Notes: generated by a model not told the origin, from the sequence alone. Counted from the stretch's first letter, positions 18,174 to 27,334 are shown. The stretch: DNA of 64,000 bases from Nitrospirota bacterium (GCA_021838585.1 JAKCDE010000003.1:83037-147036), one strand, 5' to 3'. Translations and numbers: made by a program.

Positions 18174-18766
18174 ATGTTGAATTCGATTATGGAAAAATTC
18201 CGCTTTCTGCCTCTGTTCTTGAAAAATTTGATCTTTATGCCGCACTCCTTCTGGAGTGGAACAAGAAAATCCGCCTGACGGGGTACAGCACCCTGAAGGA
18301 GGTCCGAAACCATCTCATTCTGGATGCCCTACTCGCTTTCGAACTTTTACGGGAGCGCCTCCCGCCCGAAATCATCGACTTCGGCTCCGGGAACGGATCT
18401 CCCGGACTGCTCTTTGCACTCCTTGCCCCCTCCTGCCAATTCACCCTCCTTGAACGGGTCACAAAAAAAAGAATTTTCATCGAATACGCCGCCTCCCGGC
18501 TCCAGATTGCCAACATTCGGACCTTTCCTTCCCTAACACATTCCATCGAATCTCCCTTTATTCTCATGAAGGCCATCACCCTCGGCGATCTCTTCTCCGA
18601 CCGGCTCATCCAAAAACACGCCTCACCCCCTTACACACTCTTTCGATTCGGACATGATTCTCATCCTGCTTGCATTCCCATTTCCTCCTATGCCATAACA
18701 GGGGGCATCGATTCATGGGGAGAAACGAAGACGATTTCCCTCTCGGAGTCCATTTTCCAAGGCTAA
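18170..18766 (+). CDS. rsmG: 16S rRNA (guanine-N7) methyltransferase RsmG, divergent
   Basis: 198 aa, at the usual gidA-gidB position. The SAM motif reads [18 protein letters not shown] instead of the common 'DxGSGAGFPGxxLA', and [19 protein letters not shown] matches the next segment. It would make m7G527 of 16S rRNA. The C-terminal half is less conserved, without the expected 'RA' active-site stretch being obvious, so activity should not be taken for granted. The parS site begins 8 nt after its stop. Confidence 0.86.
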   Translation: MNVEFDYGKIPLSASVLEKFDLYAALLLEWNKKIRLTGYSTLKEVRNHLILDALLAFELLRERLPPEIIDFGSGNGSPGLLFALLAPSCQFTLLERVTKKRIFIEYAASRLQIANIRTFPSLTHSIESPFILMKAITLGDLFSDRLIQKHASPPYTLFRFGHDSHPACIPISSYAITGGIDSWGETKTISLSESIFQG

Positions 18767-18774
18767 TTTCCAAA

Positions 18775-18790
18775 TGTTCCACGTGGAACA
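18775..18790. promoter_or_regulatory. parS: parS centromere site
   Basis: TGTTCCACGTGGAACA is a perfect 16-bp palindrome and matches the chromosomal parS consensus (TGTTNCACGTGAAACA) with one symmetric change on the right arm. It lies between rsmG and parA, 18 nt before the parA start. ParB loads here and spreads to organise origin segregation. Confidence 0.93.
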
Positions 18791-18808
18791 TTTTCATGGA
18801 GAACCCAA

Positions 18809-19579
18809 ATGACACGCATCGTAGCGATCGCGAATCAAAAAGGAGGGGTAGGCAAAACGACGACAACAATCAATCTCGCCGCCTCTTTGGCAGTCGAGGA
18901 GAAAAAGATTCTTGTCATCGATCTGGACCCCCAGTCAAACACCTCGAGCGGCATGGGGATACAGGCGGGAGCCCCTCCCAGATCTTCTTACGAGCTCATG
19001 TCAGGAAAGTACACATTCCAGGAATTGGTCCAATCGACTGACCTTCCCTTCCTCAGCGCAATCCCATGTTCGGTCGCCATGGCAGGATTCGAACCGGAGG
19101 CGGCCACCATCGATGCGGGGATCCGCCATCGCATCCTGAAAGATTCCCTCCCGGAATCAGAGATCTCTGCATACGAATACATCCTTCTCGACTGCCCTCC
19201 CTCGCTCGGATTTATTACCCTGAATGCACTGGTGGCAGCCCATTCCGTTCTCATTCCGGTTCAATGCGAGTATTTTGCTCTTGAAGGTCTAGGTCAGTTG
19301 ATGAAAACGATGGAACGGGTCAAGCACCGCTGGAACGAAACCCTATCGATCGAGGGAATTCTGCCGACGATGTTCGACAAGAGGAACAGACTGAGCGCAT
19401 CGGTTTTGGACGAACTCCGTAAACATTTCCCCAAGGATGTCTTTTCAAGCACCATCCCTCGAAACGTGACTCTAGGGGAAGCTCCCAGCCACGGAAAGCC
19501 GGCCATCCTCTATGATGTGATGTCGAAGGGCGCCCAATCCTACATGAGCCTTGCGAAGGAGATACTGGCCTATGGCTAA
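18809..19579 (+). CDS. parA: chromosome partitioning ATPase ParA
   Basis: 256 aa, Soj/ParA of the MinD/ParA superfamily, without an N-terminal DNA-binding extension, as expected for chromosomal ParA. The deviant Walker A is IANQKGGVGKTTTTINLAAS, with the signature lysine, Walker A' is LVIDLDPQSNTSSG, and Walker B is YILLDCPPSLGF. ParA forms ATP-dependent dynamic gradients that move ParB-parS complexes apart. parS lies immediately upstream and parB overlaps by 8 nt. Confidence 0.97.
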   Translation: MTRIVAIANQKGGVGKTTTTINLAASLAVEEKKILVIDLDPQSNTSSGMGIQAGAPPRSSYELMSGKYTFQELVQSTDLPFLSAIPCSVAMAGFEPEAATIDAGIRHRILKDSLPESEISAYEYILLDCPPSLGFITLNALVAAHSVLIPVQCEYFALEGLGQLMKTMERVKHRWNETLSIEGILPTMFDKRNRLSASVLDELRKHFPKDVFSSTIPRNVTLGEAPSHGKPAILYDVMSKGAQSYMSLAKEILAYG

Positions 19580-20438
19580 GATCAGTCTGGGACGCGGAAT
19601 CGATTCCCTTTACGGAGAAGAACCCCGCGAAGAACCGTCTTCTTCAATTCCGGTGGCCTCAATTCACCCCAACCCCTACCAGCCGAGAAAATCCTTTTCC
19701 CCGGAAGCATTGGAAGAACTGGCCACATCAATGAAGCGACACGGCCTACTGCACCCTGTCATGGTGATGAAAAAAGGGGCCGGCTATACTCTCGTTTCAG
19801 GAGAAAGGCGACTCAGGGCGGCTGAATCACTCGGATGGACCGATATCCCCGCCATCATCAAAAACTTCACGGACCAGGATCTCCTTGAAATCGCCTTGGT
19901 CGAGAACCTCAAAAGGAGCGATCTCAACCCGATTGAAATCGCAACAGGATTGAAGCGGCTCTCCGAGGAATTTCATTGGACCCAGGAAAACCTCTCGGAA
20001 TATATCGGCTTCAAGAGATCAACCGTCGCGAACTATCTTCGGATCCTTGACCTCCAGCCGGATGTCATTACGGCAGTGACATTGGGACAGGTCACATTTG
20101 GCCATGCCAAGGTTCTCTCCCCTCTCCCCGCAGAAGAACAGGTTCGATGGATGAAGGAGATCATTGCGAAAGATCTCTCGATAAGGGGGCTGGAGGAACG
20201 CCTCGCAAAAAGACTGAAGAAACGAAATGAGCCGAAAGACGAATCGATGATCGACTGGATTCGGGAGAACAATCAGTCCCTCGAGCGCTCCATCCCTTGC
20301 AAGGCCCGGATCACAAAACAAAAAAAAGGGTGGAAGGTCGAGCTCAGTTTTAATAAGATGGAAGGACTCGAAGCCATGGTCACCCGCCTCGCGGACAATG
20401 CGGAAGAAAAACAGGAAGGATTTCTGGATGAGAAATAG
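19572..20438 (+). CDS. parB: chromosome partitioning protein ParB
   Basis: 288 aa from the ATG at 19572 (MAKISLGRGIDSLYG, the ParA-interacting N-terminal type). The CTP-binding ParB/Srx domain includes NPYQPRKSF, LVSGERRLRAAESLGW and ALVENLKRSDLNPIE. A helix-turn-helix follows at SEYIGFKRSTVANYLRILDL, and a basic C-terminal dimerisation region comes last. It binds parS upstream. The start codon sits inside the end of parA, and the bactofilin gene overlaps its end by 11 nt. Confidence 0.97.
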   Translation: MAKISLGRGIDSLYGEEPREEPSSSIPVASIHPNPYQPRKSFSPEALEELATSMKRHGLLHPVMVMKKGAGYTLVSGERRLRAAESLGWTDIPAIIKNFTDQDLLEIALVENLKRSDLNPIEIATGLKRLSEEFHWTQENLSEYIGFKRSTVANYLRILDLQPDVITAVTLGQVTFGHAKVLSPLPAEEQVRWMKEIIAKDLSIRGLEERLAKRLKKRNEPKDESMIDWIRENNQSLERSIPCKARITKQKKGWKVELSFNKMEGLEAMVTRLADNAEEKQEGFLDEK

Positions 20439-20814
20439 CGGACAGGACGGTTCAAAAGGGAACATTATCGCCTTCCTCGGGAAGGAAACACTCTTCCGGG
20501 GCTACCTTCAGTTCGAAGGAACCGTCCGGATCGATGGAGTTCTCGAAGGAGAAATTCATTCGAAAAACACTCTGATCATTGGAGATGGCGCCACAATCAC
20601 CGGAACGATCAATGTCGGAAAGGTGGTTTGCGGCGGAACGGTCTCGGGAAAGATCCAGGCGACCGATTCGATCCAGTTTGTGAAGCCATCCAATATCCGG
20701 GGAGAAATAAAAACGCCTGCCCTGGTCATCGAGGAGGGAGTCATTTTCAACGGACAGTGCGAAATGGACACCGGAGTCCGAAAAGGACCGGAGGGCGCTG
20801 GAACCGGTGAATAA
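20428..20814 (+). CDS. bactofilin-family polymer-forming protein
   Basis: 128 aa from the ATG at 20428. A right-handed beta-helix core of short repeats is visible: FRGYLQFEGTVRIDGVLEGE, TLIIGDGATITGTINVG and KPSNIRGEIKTPALVIEEG. Bactofilins self-assemble without nucleotides. In several bacteria they scaffold ParABS at the pole or shape the wall. Here the gene overlaps parB by 11 nt and mnmA by 8 nt, so a segregation-related role is a reasonable inference. The N- and C-termini are Gly/Lys-rich and probably disordered. Confidence 0.9.
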   Translation: MRNSGQDGSKGNIIAFLGKETLFRGYLQFEGTVRIDGVLEGEIHSKNTLIIGDGATITGTINVGKVVCGGTVSGKIQATDSIQFVKPSNIRGEIKTPALVIEEGVIFNGQCEMDTGVRKGPEGAGTGE

Positions 20815-21889
20815 CAAAAAGGTTCTGGTGGGCCTGAGCGGCGGGATCGATTCCGCGGTCTCGGCATGGCTTCTCAAACGTAAGGGCTATGAAGTCCTTG
20901 GCGTGGTCCTGAGGCTTTGGGAAAACGAAACAGACAACGATCGGCCCTGGACTGAAAGGACCTGCTGTCACGTTCCCATGGTCTCCTATTTGTGCGATCG
21001 CATTCTGGACATCCCTCTGATAATCCATGATTCGGCAAAGGATTTTCAGGAAAGGGTCGTGAACCGTTTTAAAGAGGGTTACGCCTCCGGAACCACTCCA
21101 AACCCCTGCACATCCTGCAACGCCGACATCAAAATCAGGACGCTCCTCGATATCGCCCGGGATCATGACATTCCGTCCATCGCCACAGGCCACTATGCCG
21201 CATGGAGTCATTCGCAAGACTACGATCGGACGGGGCTACAAATAAGTCCCGACAAACAGAAAGACCAATCCTATTTTCTTTCTAGAACGGAAGGGATCAC
21301 CCCGGATAATTTTTTGCTCCCCTTGGGAGAAAAAACAAAGAATGAGGTCAGGGACCTCGCATTGAAGGCCGGTTTCCCTGTTTCCGGAATGCTGGAAAAC
21401 CAGGAGGCATGCTTTGTATCCGAAAAAAGAGTGACGGAATACCTCGATCCTCGAAAGTCGAACGACCCTGGTCAGGACTCCTGGACGGCCGTGACAACAG
21501 CCGGAAAAATCCTGGGATCCCTGAGGACAGGAATCGGGCTGACACGGGGCCAGAGAAGGGGGCACGGGATCGCCGGCGGGGACCGTCTGTATATCCTGTC
21601 CGTAAACCCCGTGAAAAAAGAAGTCCTGATGGGGTCGAGAAACGAACTCCTAAGACGGACATTCGAAATAGATGAACCCCAGGGGATCATGGCCACAGGT
21701 TTTCCAAAGCCCCTCCCCCCGCTTTATGTCCGTTTCCGCTCAACCATGGGGCTGGTTCCCTGTCAGCCCCACCCGTCCGCCTCACAAACGTTCGTCCTCG
21801 ATGACCCCCACGACGGGATCGTCTCAGGACAGATCGCCGCATTTTATGACAAGGTCGGCATCCTGATCGGTTCAGGTCGGCTTGTCTAA
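20807..21889 (+). CDS. mnmA: tRNA 2-thiouridylase MnmA
   Basis: 360 aa from a GTG. The PP-loop VGLSGGIDSAVSAWLL is at the N-terminus (the family norm is SGGVDSS). The two cysteines used in thiolation are in NPCTSCNADIK and ENQEACFV, and KDQSYFL is present. It adds the 2-thio group at U34 of Lys, Glu and Gln tRNAs, using sulfur from a relay not encoded here. It completes a set with mnmE and mnmG 5 kb upstream acting on the same wobble base. Confidence 0.93.
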   Translation: MNNKKVLVGLSGGIDSAVSAWLLKRKGYEVLGVVLRLWENETDNDRPWTERTCCHVPMVSYLCDRILDIPLIIHDSAKDFQERVVNRFKEGYASGTTPNPCTSCNADIKIRTLLDIARDHDIPSIATGHYAAWSHSQDYDRTGLQISPDKQKDQSYFLSRTEGITPDNFLLPLGEKTKNEVRDLALKAGFPVSGMLENQEACFVSEKRVTEYLDPRKSNDPGQDSWTAVTTAGKILGSLRTGIGLTRGQRRGHGIAGGDRLYILSVNPVKKEVLMGSRNELLRRTFEIDEPQGIMATGFPKPLPPLYVRFRSTMGLVPCQPHPSASQTFVLDDPHDGIVSGQIAAFYDKVGILIGSGRLV

Positions 21890-21922
21890 AAAATTCAAAA
21901 CACCATCCCCCCCGAGCCCCCC

Positions 21923-22714
21923 ATGACCGAAAGATTCAAGGAACTCCTCTTTCTCGATGTGGAAACAACGGGACTTCTCATGCATCCTTCCGCGCGAATT
22001 GTCGAAATCAGCATTTCGGTGTGGTCGGAAGAAGGCCATGTGCGGCGACATACCTCCCTGATCAATCCCCAGGACCCGATCCCCCCCCTCTACACGGCCA
22101 TTCACGGGATCGATGACGCCATGGTTCGCGATGCCCCGACATTCTCCGAATATTGGCGGGAAATGAAAGATTTTTTCGGTGAGAAAACGGTGATCGCGCA
22201 TAACCTGTCTTTCGACATGGGAATGATGAACAGGGAAATCATGAGACTCGACCAGACCCCTCTTGGCAATCCCGGAATCGATACTGTCCCGGTCTTGAAA
22301 AAGCTGCTGCCGGAACAAAAAAATCACAAACTCCGAAACCTCGCATCGGCTTTGGGAGTGCAACATCACAATATCCACCGGGCGGAGGATGATGTCATGG
22401 CCCTCGAGGAGGTTCTGGCGATCGCCATGAAAAAGCCGGTCGAATTCCTCACAGGAGAGATAGGGGTTGATCTCGCTCTTTGGGGAGGGCTCGCCTCCCA
22501 CCGATATTTCAGGGATAGTCTCTGGTGGGCTCAGCAAATGGGATCAGGGATCTCGCTGATCGTCGCACGATCGACCAGAGAAGCGGCAACAGAATTGCGC
22601 CTGGAAGAAATCCGGCTCGACAATCCGGGATTCACCGCAAAAAGGTTGGGCGAATACAGGGAAAAGGGAAGATATCCTCTCTCCTGGGCTGAGGTCTACC
22701 GTATTATCCCATGA
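21923..22714 (+). CDS. DEDDh 3'-5' exonuclease (DnaQ / Pol III epsilon-like)
   Basis: 263 aa. The exonuclease motifs are LFLDVETTG (Exo I), AHNLSFDMGMMNREI (Exo II) and HRAEDDVMALEEV (Exo III with the catalytic His and Asp). The fold covers residues 1-175. The last ~85 residues are not part of it and I do not recognise them. It could serve as proofreading subunit or as a separate nuclease of the RNase T/DnaQ class. It starts 33 nt after mnmA and ends just before a convergent tRNA gene. Confidence 0.85.
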   Translation: MTERFKELLFLDVETTGLLMHPSARIVEISISVWSEEGHVRRHTSLINPQDPIPPLYTAIHGIDDAMVRDAPTFSEYWREMKDFFGEKTVIAHNLSFDMGMMNREIMRLDQTPLGNPGIDTVPVLKKLLPEQKNHKLRNLASALGVQHHNIHRAEDDVMALEEVLAIAMKKPVEFLTGEIGVDLALWGGLASHRYFRDSLWWAQQMGSGISLIVARSTREAATELRLEEIRLDNPGFTAKRLGEYREKGRYPLSWAEVYRIIP

Positions 22715-22772
22715 CAATGCGAGTAGGAGAGAGCGATTTGTGCTAAGATACCAGAGTGAGCGCAGAAGGGAG

Positions 22773-22847
22773 TGGTGGGCGATACAGGTTTCGAACCTGT
22801 GACCCCTGCCGTGTGAAGGCAGTGCTCTACCGCTGAGCTAATCGCCC
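22773..22847 (-). tRNA. tRNA-Val (anticodon CAC)
   Basis: 75 nt with the CCA encoded. Read on the minus strand the acceptor stem GGGCGAT pairs with ATCGCCC (plus discriminator A), the D region is TAGCTCAGCGGTAGAGC, the anticodon stem CTGCC/GGCAG carries the loop TTCACAC with CAC at 34-36, and the T arm is ACAGGTTCGAAACCTGT. It decodes GUG. It is the only minus-strand gene between the exonuclease and ileS. Confidence 0.97.
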
Positions 22848-22862
22848 GATCGGGAAGACCTG

Positions 22863-22891
22863 ATTCTAGAGTAAACCTGACTGATTATCAA
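22863..22891 (-). promoter_or_regulatory. promoter of tRNA-Val
   Basis: On the minus strand TTGATA (22891-22886), a 17-nt spacer and TAGAAT (22868-22863) form a near-consensus vegetative promoter. Predicted transcription starts about 9 nt before the mature tRNA. Confidence 0.75.
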
Positions 22892-22926
22892 GAGATTCGT
22901 ATCTCCCTCCCAGACAAGGAGCCTTT

Positions 22927-25782
22927 GTGGAATTCAAGAATACGCTGAACCTGCCCAAAACCGATTTTCCCATGAAGGCCGACCTTCCGAAAAGGGAACC
23001 TGAATACCTCTCCCTATGGGCAGGGGAGGATCTCTATGAAAAGGTGAAACAAGAGACAGAATCCCGCCCCCTCTTTGTCCTGCACGACGGCCCTCCCTAT
23101 GCGAATGGCCACCTCCACATGGGCCATGCCATGAACAAGATTCTCAAAGACATCATCAACAGGGTCGCCCTCAAAAAAGGGTTCAGGATTTCCTATGTCC
23201 CGGGATGGGATTGCCACGGATTGCCGATCGAGCACAAGGTTCTCAAGGACATGGGGAAAAAAAGAAGCGACCTGTCCGCCCTGGAAATCCGGAAAAAATG
23301 CCGGGAATCGGCCACCCTTTATGCGGATATCCAAAAAAAAGAATTTGTCCGGATGGGGGTTCTCGCCGACTTTGATCACCCCTATCTGACGATGGACTAC
23401 GCGTATGAAGCGGAAATTCTCCGCTCTCTGGAGCGCATGAACAGCCAGGGTCGGATTTACAAGGGAGAAAAACCGGTCCTTTGGTGTGGAACCTGTGAAA
23501 CAGCCCTGGCCGACGCCGAAGTGGAATACGCCCCGCACAAATCCCCTTCGGTGACCGTCCTCTTCGCAAGGGAAGATGGATTGGAGAAGACATATTACCC
23601 CATTTGGACGACAACCCCCTGGACCCTTCCCGCAAACCAGGCCGTTGCCGTCAATCCAGAGATCCGCTACGCAATCCTGATTCTGACCCACGACACGCTG
23701 AACCTTGAAAAAGGATCCCGCCTCGTCATCGCAGAGGACATCCTAGGTCGCCTGAAAATGCAGAACGAATCTCCCTGGCGGGAAATTCTGGGGGCGTCGA
23801 AAATAGGCGCCACGAAGACCGGATCCGATCTCCTGGCCGAATATCCGCGACTGATTCATCCCTTCATCCCGGGAAAAACGGTCCCTCTGGTCGCCGGAAA
23901 TTTTGTCCAGACCGACCAGGGAACCGGTTTGGTCCATATCGCTCCCGGCCATGGAGAGGAAGATTTCGAAGTGGGCCGCGCGAACAATCTGTCCAGTCAG
24001 AGCCCGGTCACCGAAAAGGGCCGCTTCGGAAATGCCATCGCCTTCATCGACGCAGACTGGGTGGGGCTTCGAATCCTCGAGTCTGCCCCCCAGGTCATCG
24101 CTCTTCTTGAAAAAACCCGGACTCTCCTCCACCAGGCCATCCTCGAACATTCCTACCCTCATTGCTGGAGGTGCAAGAATCCGGTTTTTTACCGCGCAAC
24201 ATCCCAATGGTTTCTTTCACTAGAGACGGGGGATCTGCGGGAAAAAACCCTCCAGGCGATCGGAGACGTCTCCTGGATCCCTGAAAAAGGGGAAAACAGG
24301 ATACGGGGAATGATCGAAACCCGGCCCGACTGGTGCCTTTCCAGACAACGCGCATGGGGAGTCCCAATTCCCGCCTTCTCCTGCAACCAATGCGGGAAAA
24401 GTACCCTTGAAAGCACCTTCATTCGGAAAATCGCTGACAGGACCGAACAAGATGGGGTCGACTTTTGGTTCGATCCTGAAAACAAAAAATCACTGCTGGA
24501 TGGGATCCGATGTCCGGCGTGCGGGGGATCGGACCTCACTCTCGAGGAGGACATCCTTGATGTCTGGTTCGATTCAGGGATCAGCCATGAGGCGGTTCTC
24601 AAAAAAAGATCGGATCTGACGTGGCCGGCAGACCTCTATCTGGAAGGTTCGGACCAGCACCGCGGCTGGTTTCATTCCTCTCTGCTGACGTCCATGGCTC
24701 TCGAAGGATCCCCTCCGTACCGTTCGGTCTTGACCCACGGATTCGTTGTCGACGGCCAAGGCAAGAAAATGGCCAAAACCCTGGGAAATGTCATCGCGCC
24801 GTCAGAAATCATCGACAAATACGGGGCCGATGTTTTGAGACTCTGGGTGGCCGCATCGGACTATCAGGAGGACACGCGGCTCTCCCTTGAAATCATGAAC
24901 AACCTGGTCGACGGATACCGAAAAATCCGAAACACCTTCCGATATATGCTGAGCAACCTCTTCGATTATCCCGGAGACCGGCCCGAGACGGAGTCACCGG
25001 ATATTCTTGACCGATGGATCCTTTCGGTCTGGGAACGGACCAAGGCCACGATCCTGGAGGCCTACGATCATCACCGATTTGCCCAGATCATCCAAACGTT
25101 GAACCATTTCTGTTCGATTTCGCTTTCAGCCCAGTACTTCGACATGATCAAGGACCGATTGTATGCGGAAGAGGCCGGTGGACCCCTCCGGCGAAACACC
25201 CAGGGCACAATCGTCCGGATTCTGGAGGAACTTTCAGCCATCATTCACCCCCTCCTCCCCTTTACGACAACCGAGATCCTTCATCACGCGAACAGGAACA
25301 CGACAGGCTCCCTCCTCGAGACATCAAGGACCATCGCGGTGAAATCCTTTCCGAAACTGAACCCAAAGAGGATCGACAGCGTTCTCGAAGAACAGATTGA
25401 CGTCCTCCTCGGCCTGCGCACCATTCTGGGAAAGCTCGCCGACGACCTCAAAAAGGAAAAGCGCGTCGGAAGCACCCTCGAACTCCATTTGAAAATCTCC
25501 GGCAAACCCGATCGATACAACCCGGGGAATTGGAGCCAGGAATTTTTTGAAACATTTTTTATCGTCTCCCAATTCTCCTGGGCAAGCCCTGATGAAATCC
25601 TGGCTCCCGACCAGACCCTCGCCCAGGCAGAGGGCTCGGAACCCGGAACCACCATCGCCCTCCTTCCGGCCCCCGGAGAAAAATGCGAGCGATGCTGGCT
25701 CAGAAAAACGACCACCGGAGACAACCCGGAAAAACTTCCTGTTTGCTCCCGATGCCATAGGGTTCTTCAGGGGATCCGATGA
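22927..25782 (+). CDS. ileS: isoleucyl-tRNA synthetase
   Basis: 951 aa from a GTG preceded by AAGGAG. The class I signatures are GPPYANGHLHMGHAMNKILK (HIGH written HMGH) and KKMAKTLGNV, where KMSKS is normally found. Both lysines are kept but the two serines are Ala and Thr. The editing domain (about residues 190-390) and the C-terminal zinc ribbon CERCW...CSRCH are present, the latter marking the bacterial-type enzyme. It charges tRNA-Ile. It lies 90 nt upstream of lspA, the common ileS-lspA order. Confidence 0.97.
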   Translation: MEFKNTLNLPKTDFPMKADLPKREPEYLSLWAGEDLYEKVKQETESRPLFVLHDGPPYANGHLHMGHAMNKILKDIINRVALKKGFRISYVPGWDCHGLPIEHKVLKDMGKKRSDLSALEIRKKCRESATLYADIQKKEFVRMGVLADFDHPYLTMDYAYEAEILRSLERMNSQGRIYKGEKPVLWCGTCETALADAEVEYAPHKSPSVTVLFAREDGLEKTYYPIWTTTPWTLPANQAVAVNPEIRYAILILTHDTLNLEKGSRLVIAEDILGRLKMQNESPWREILGASKIGATKTGSDLLAEYPRLIHPFIPGKTVPLVAGNFVQTDQGTGLVHIAPGHGEEDFEVGRANNLSSQSPVTEKGRFGNAIAFIDADWVGLRILESAPQVIALLEKTRTLLHQAILEHSYPHCWRCKNPVFYRATSQWFLSLETGDLREKTLQAIGDVSWIPEKGENRIRGMIETRPDWCLSRQRAWGVPIPAFSCNQCGKSTLESTFIRKIADRTEQDGVDFWFDPENKKSLLDGIRCPACGGSDLTLEEDILDVWFDSGISHEAVLKKRSDLTWPADLYLEGSDQHRGWFHSSLLTSMALEGSPPYRSVLTHGFVVDGQGKKMAKTLGNVIAPSEIIDKYGADVLRLWVAASDYQEDTRLSLEIMNNLVDGYRKIRNTFRYMLSNLFDYPGDRPETESPDILDRWILSVWERTKATILEAYDHHRFAQIIQTLNHFCSISLSAQYFDMIKDRLYAEEAGGPLRRNTQGTIVRILEELSAIIHPLLPFTTTEILHHANRNTTGSLLETSRTIAVKSFPKLNPKRIDSVLEEQIDVLLGLRTILGKLADDLKKEKRVGSTLELHLKISGKPDRYNPGNWSQEFFETFFIVSQFSWASPDEILAPDQTLAQAEGSEPGTTIALLPAPGEKCERCWLRKTTTGDNPEKLPVCSRCHRVLQGIR

Positions 25783-25811
25783 AAGGTCGGGTCTCAGATG
25801 CACCCGTTTTA

Positions 25812-25820
25812 TGATATAAT
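25812..25820 (+). promoter_or_regulatory. extended -10 promoter of lspA
   Basis: TGATATAAT gives a perfect TATAAT preceded by TG-n, an extended -10. No convincing -35 lies 17 nt upstream (TCTCAG). Predicted start is near 25827, about 50 nt before the lspA coding region. The identical nine bases occur upstream of hflX. Confidence 0.5.
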
Positions 25821-25878
25821 TTCGAAAGGGTTGCAGGTTTCCCTCAGGACGCTTGCCTCCATTTAAAGGGGATGGCCG

Positions 25879-26382
25879 ATCAAAAATTCATGGCTCCATT
25901 ACGGATTGACGGGAGTGGCTCTATTCGCTCTCGACCAGGCAACAAAATATCTTGTCCTTTCAAAAATTCCGATCGGGACTGACACTGACGTCATTCCCCA
26001 TTTTTTCCGGATCGTCTCCGTGAGGAACACCGGGATCGTGTTTGGCCTCTTTTCGCAGTCCCAAAACGAATCCCATCAGGGAGGGTTCATTCTCTTTACC
26101 GCGTTGGCCCTGTTCGCGATTCTCTATTACAGCCATAAAAAGAAAGTGACGGAATCTCGCGAGTTCTATCCGCTGGCCCTCATTCTCGGGGGGGCGACGG
26201 GAAACCTTCTCGACAGAATCCTTCATGGTCGTGTCATCGATTTTCTCGACTTCTATGTCGGGGACTATCATTGGCCCGCGTTCAATATCGCCGATTCCGG
26301 GATCGTCATCGGAGTCGGCCTTCTGCTCTTTCTCCAGTGGGGGGAGGAGCGAAAACAAAAAAGGGCACCCGTTGAACACTGA
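25879..26382 (+). CDS. lspA: lipoprotein signal peptidase, probable ATC start
   Basis: Type II signal peptidase, an inner-membrane aspartyl protease. Motifs are FALDQATKYL, RNTGIVFGLF, GGATGNLLDRILHGRVIDF and FNIADSGI, the last two bearing the catalytic aspartates, with four membrane segments. The only usual start in this frame is TTG 25906, which leaves nine residues before the DQ motif and a clipped first membrane segment. The ATC at 25879 adds nine residues (IKNSWLHYG), completes that segment and has AAAGGGG 7 nt upstream. I list the longer form (167 aa). The gene is secure, the start is inferred. Confidence 0.82.
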   Translation: MKNSWLHYGLTGVALFALDQATKYLVLSKIPIGTDTDVIPHFFRIVSVRNTGIVFGLFSQSQNESHQGGFILFTALALFAILYYSHKKKVTESREFYPLALILGGATGNLLDRILHGRVIDFLDFYVGDYHWPAFNIADSGIVIGVGLLLFLQWGEERKQKRAPVEH

Positions 26383-26428
26383 CGCTTCACCGTTTCTCAT
26401 GACAAAAAGAGCTTAGGAGGAGATCGGC

Positions 26429-27334
26429 ATGGACCCTACAACAAAAAGCCGTATCACCCGCATTCAGTTGGCTCTCGAAAACAATGAGTGGCTCAAGGCC
26501 TTCCATCTCTCTGAGTCAGCCATCAAGGACGAGCCGGATATACTCCCCTTCCGGTACCTGATGACCGATGCCCTGATCCAAGGGGGGCGTCTGGACGAAG
26601 CCCTAAAGCGGGTCTCCGAATGGCGGAATTCCTACCCCGCCGACAGGAAGCTCGGGATTTATGCCTTGCACCTTCTTATCTATTTCAAGAAGTTCGAGGA
26701 GGCCGAGACACTGGGCAACACCCTGATCGAAGGATGTCAGAACATCATCGAAAAGAGGGACATCCTTCTCCATCTTGCCTTCGCGGCGCATGGTCTTGGG
26801 GATCCGAAACGGGCCATTCTCCTTCTGAACGACCTGATCCAGGAAGATCCCCTCAATACCGACGCCTACGAAACGATCGGCAAGATCTACTTCGAGCATG
26901 CCCGATTCGAAGAAGCCGAGCGCTACTTTCTTGCGCTGACAGACATCGATCCCCTCCATCCGCGGGTTCACCAGCTCTTGGGTCTTCTCTATTCGGAACA
27001 GGGGAAATGGGACGAGGCGATCATGGAGCTCGAGGAGGCGATCGAAATCGAGCCCAGCGACGAAACGATGAGAGAGTTGGGGTGGACCCTCAACATGGTC
27101 GGAGACAGGGATGGGGCGATTAGCGTCCTTGAAGAGGCCCTGGACATCAATCCCTTGAATCTCCAGGCCCGAATCGACCTGGGAACGATCTACATGGACC
27201 AGGAGGACTACGACCGCGCCATCAATGAATGGAAGATCGCGCAAAAGCAGGATCCTGGAAACACAACGATCAAATCCTTCCTGGAAAAAGCGCGGGAGAA
27301 AGTTGAAAAGGATCGATCCGTCAGTCGGCATTGA
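26429..27334 (+). CDS. tetratricopeptide-repeat protein
   Basis: 301 aa, no signal peptide. At least five TPR units can be read, such as LNTDAYETIGKIYFEHARFE, HPRVHQLLGLLYSEQGKWDE and NLQARIDLGTIYMDQEDYDR, with the Gly/Ala/Tyr spacing of the repeat and ~34-residue period. TPR arrays bind partner proteins. No partner is evident from neighbours (lspA before, rluD after). AGGAGG (26416 region) precedes the ATG by about 7 nt. Confidence 0.85.
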   Translation: MDPTTKSRITRIQLALENNEWLKAFHLSESAIKDEPDILPFRYLMTDALIQGGRLDEALKRVSEWRNSYPADRKLGIYALHLLIYFKKFEEAETLGNTLIEGCQNIIEKRDILLHLAFAAHGLGDPKRAILLLNDLIQEDPLNTDAYETIGKIYFEHARFEEAERYFLALTDIDPLHPRVHQLLGLLYSEQGKWDEAIMELEEAIEIEPSDETMRELGWTLNMVGDRDGAISVLEEALDINPLNLQARIDLGTIYMDQEDYDRAINEWKIAQKQDPGNTTIKSFLEKAREKVEKDRSVSRH

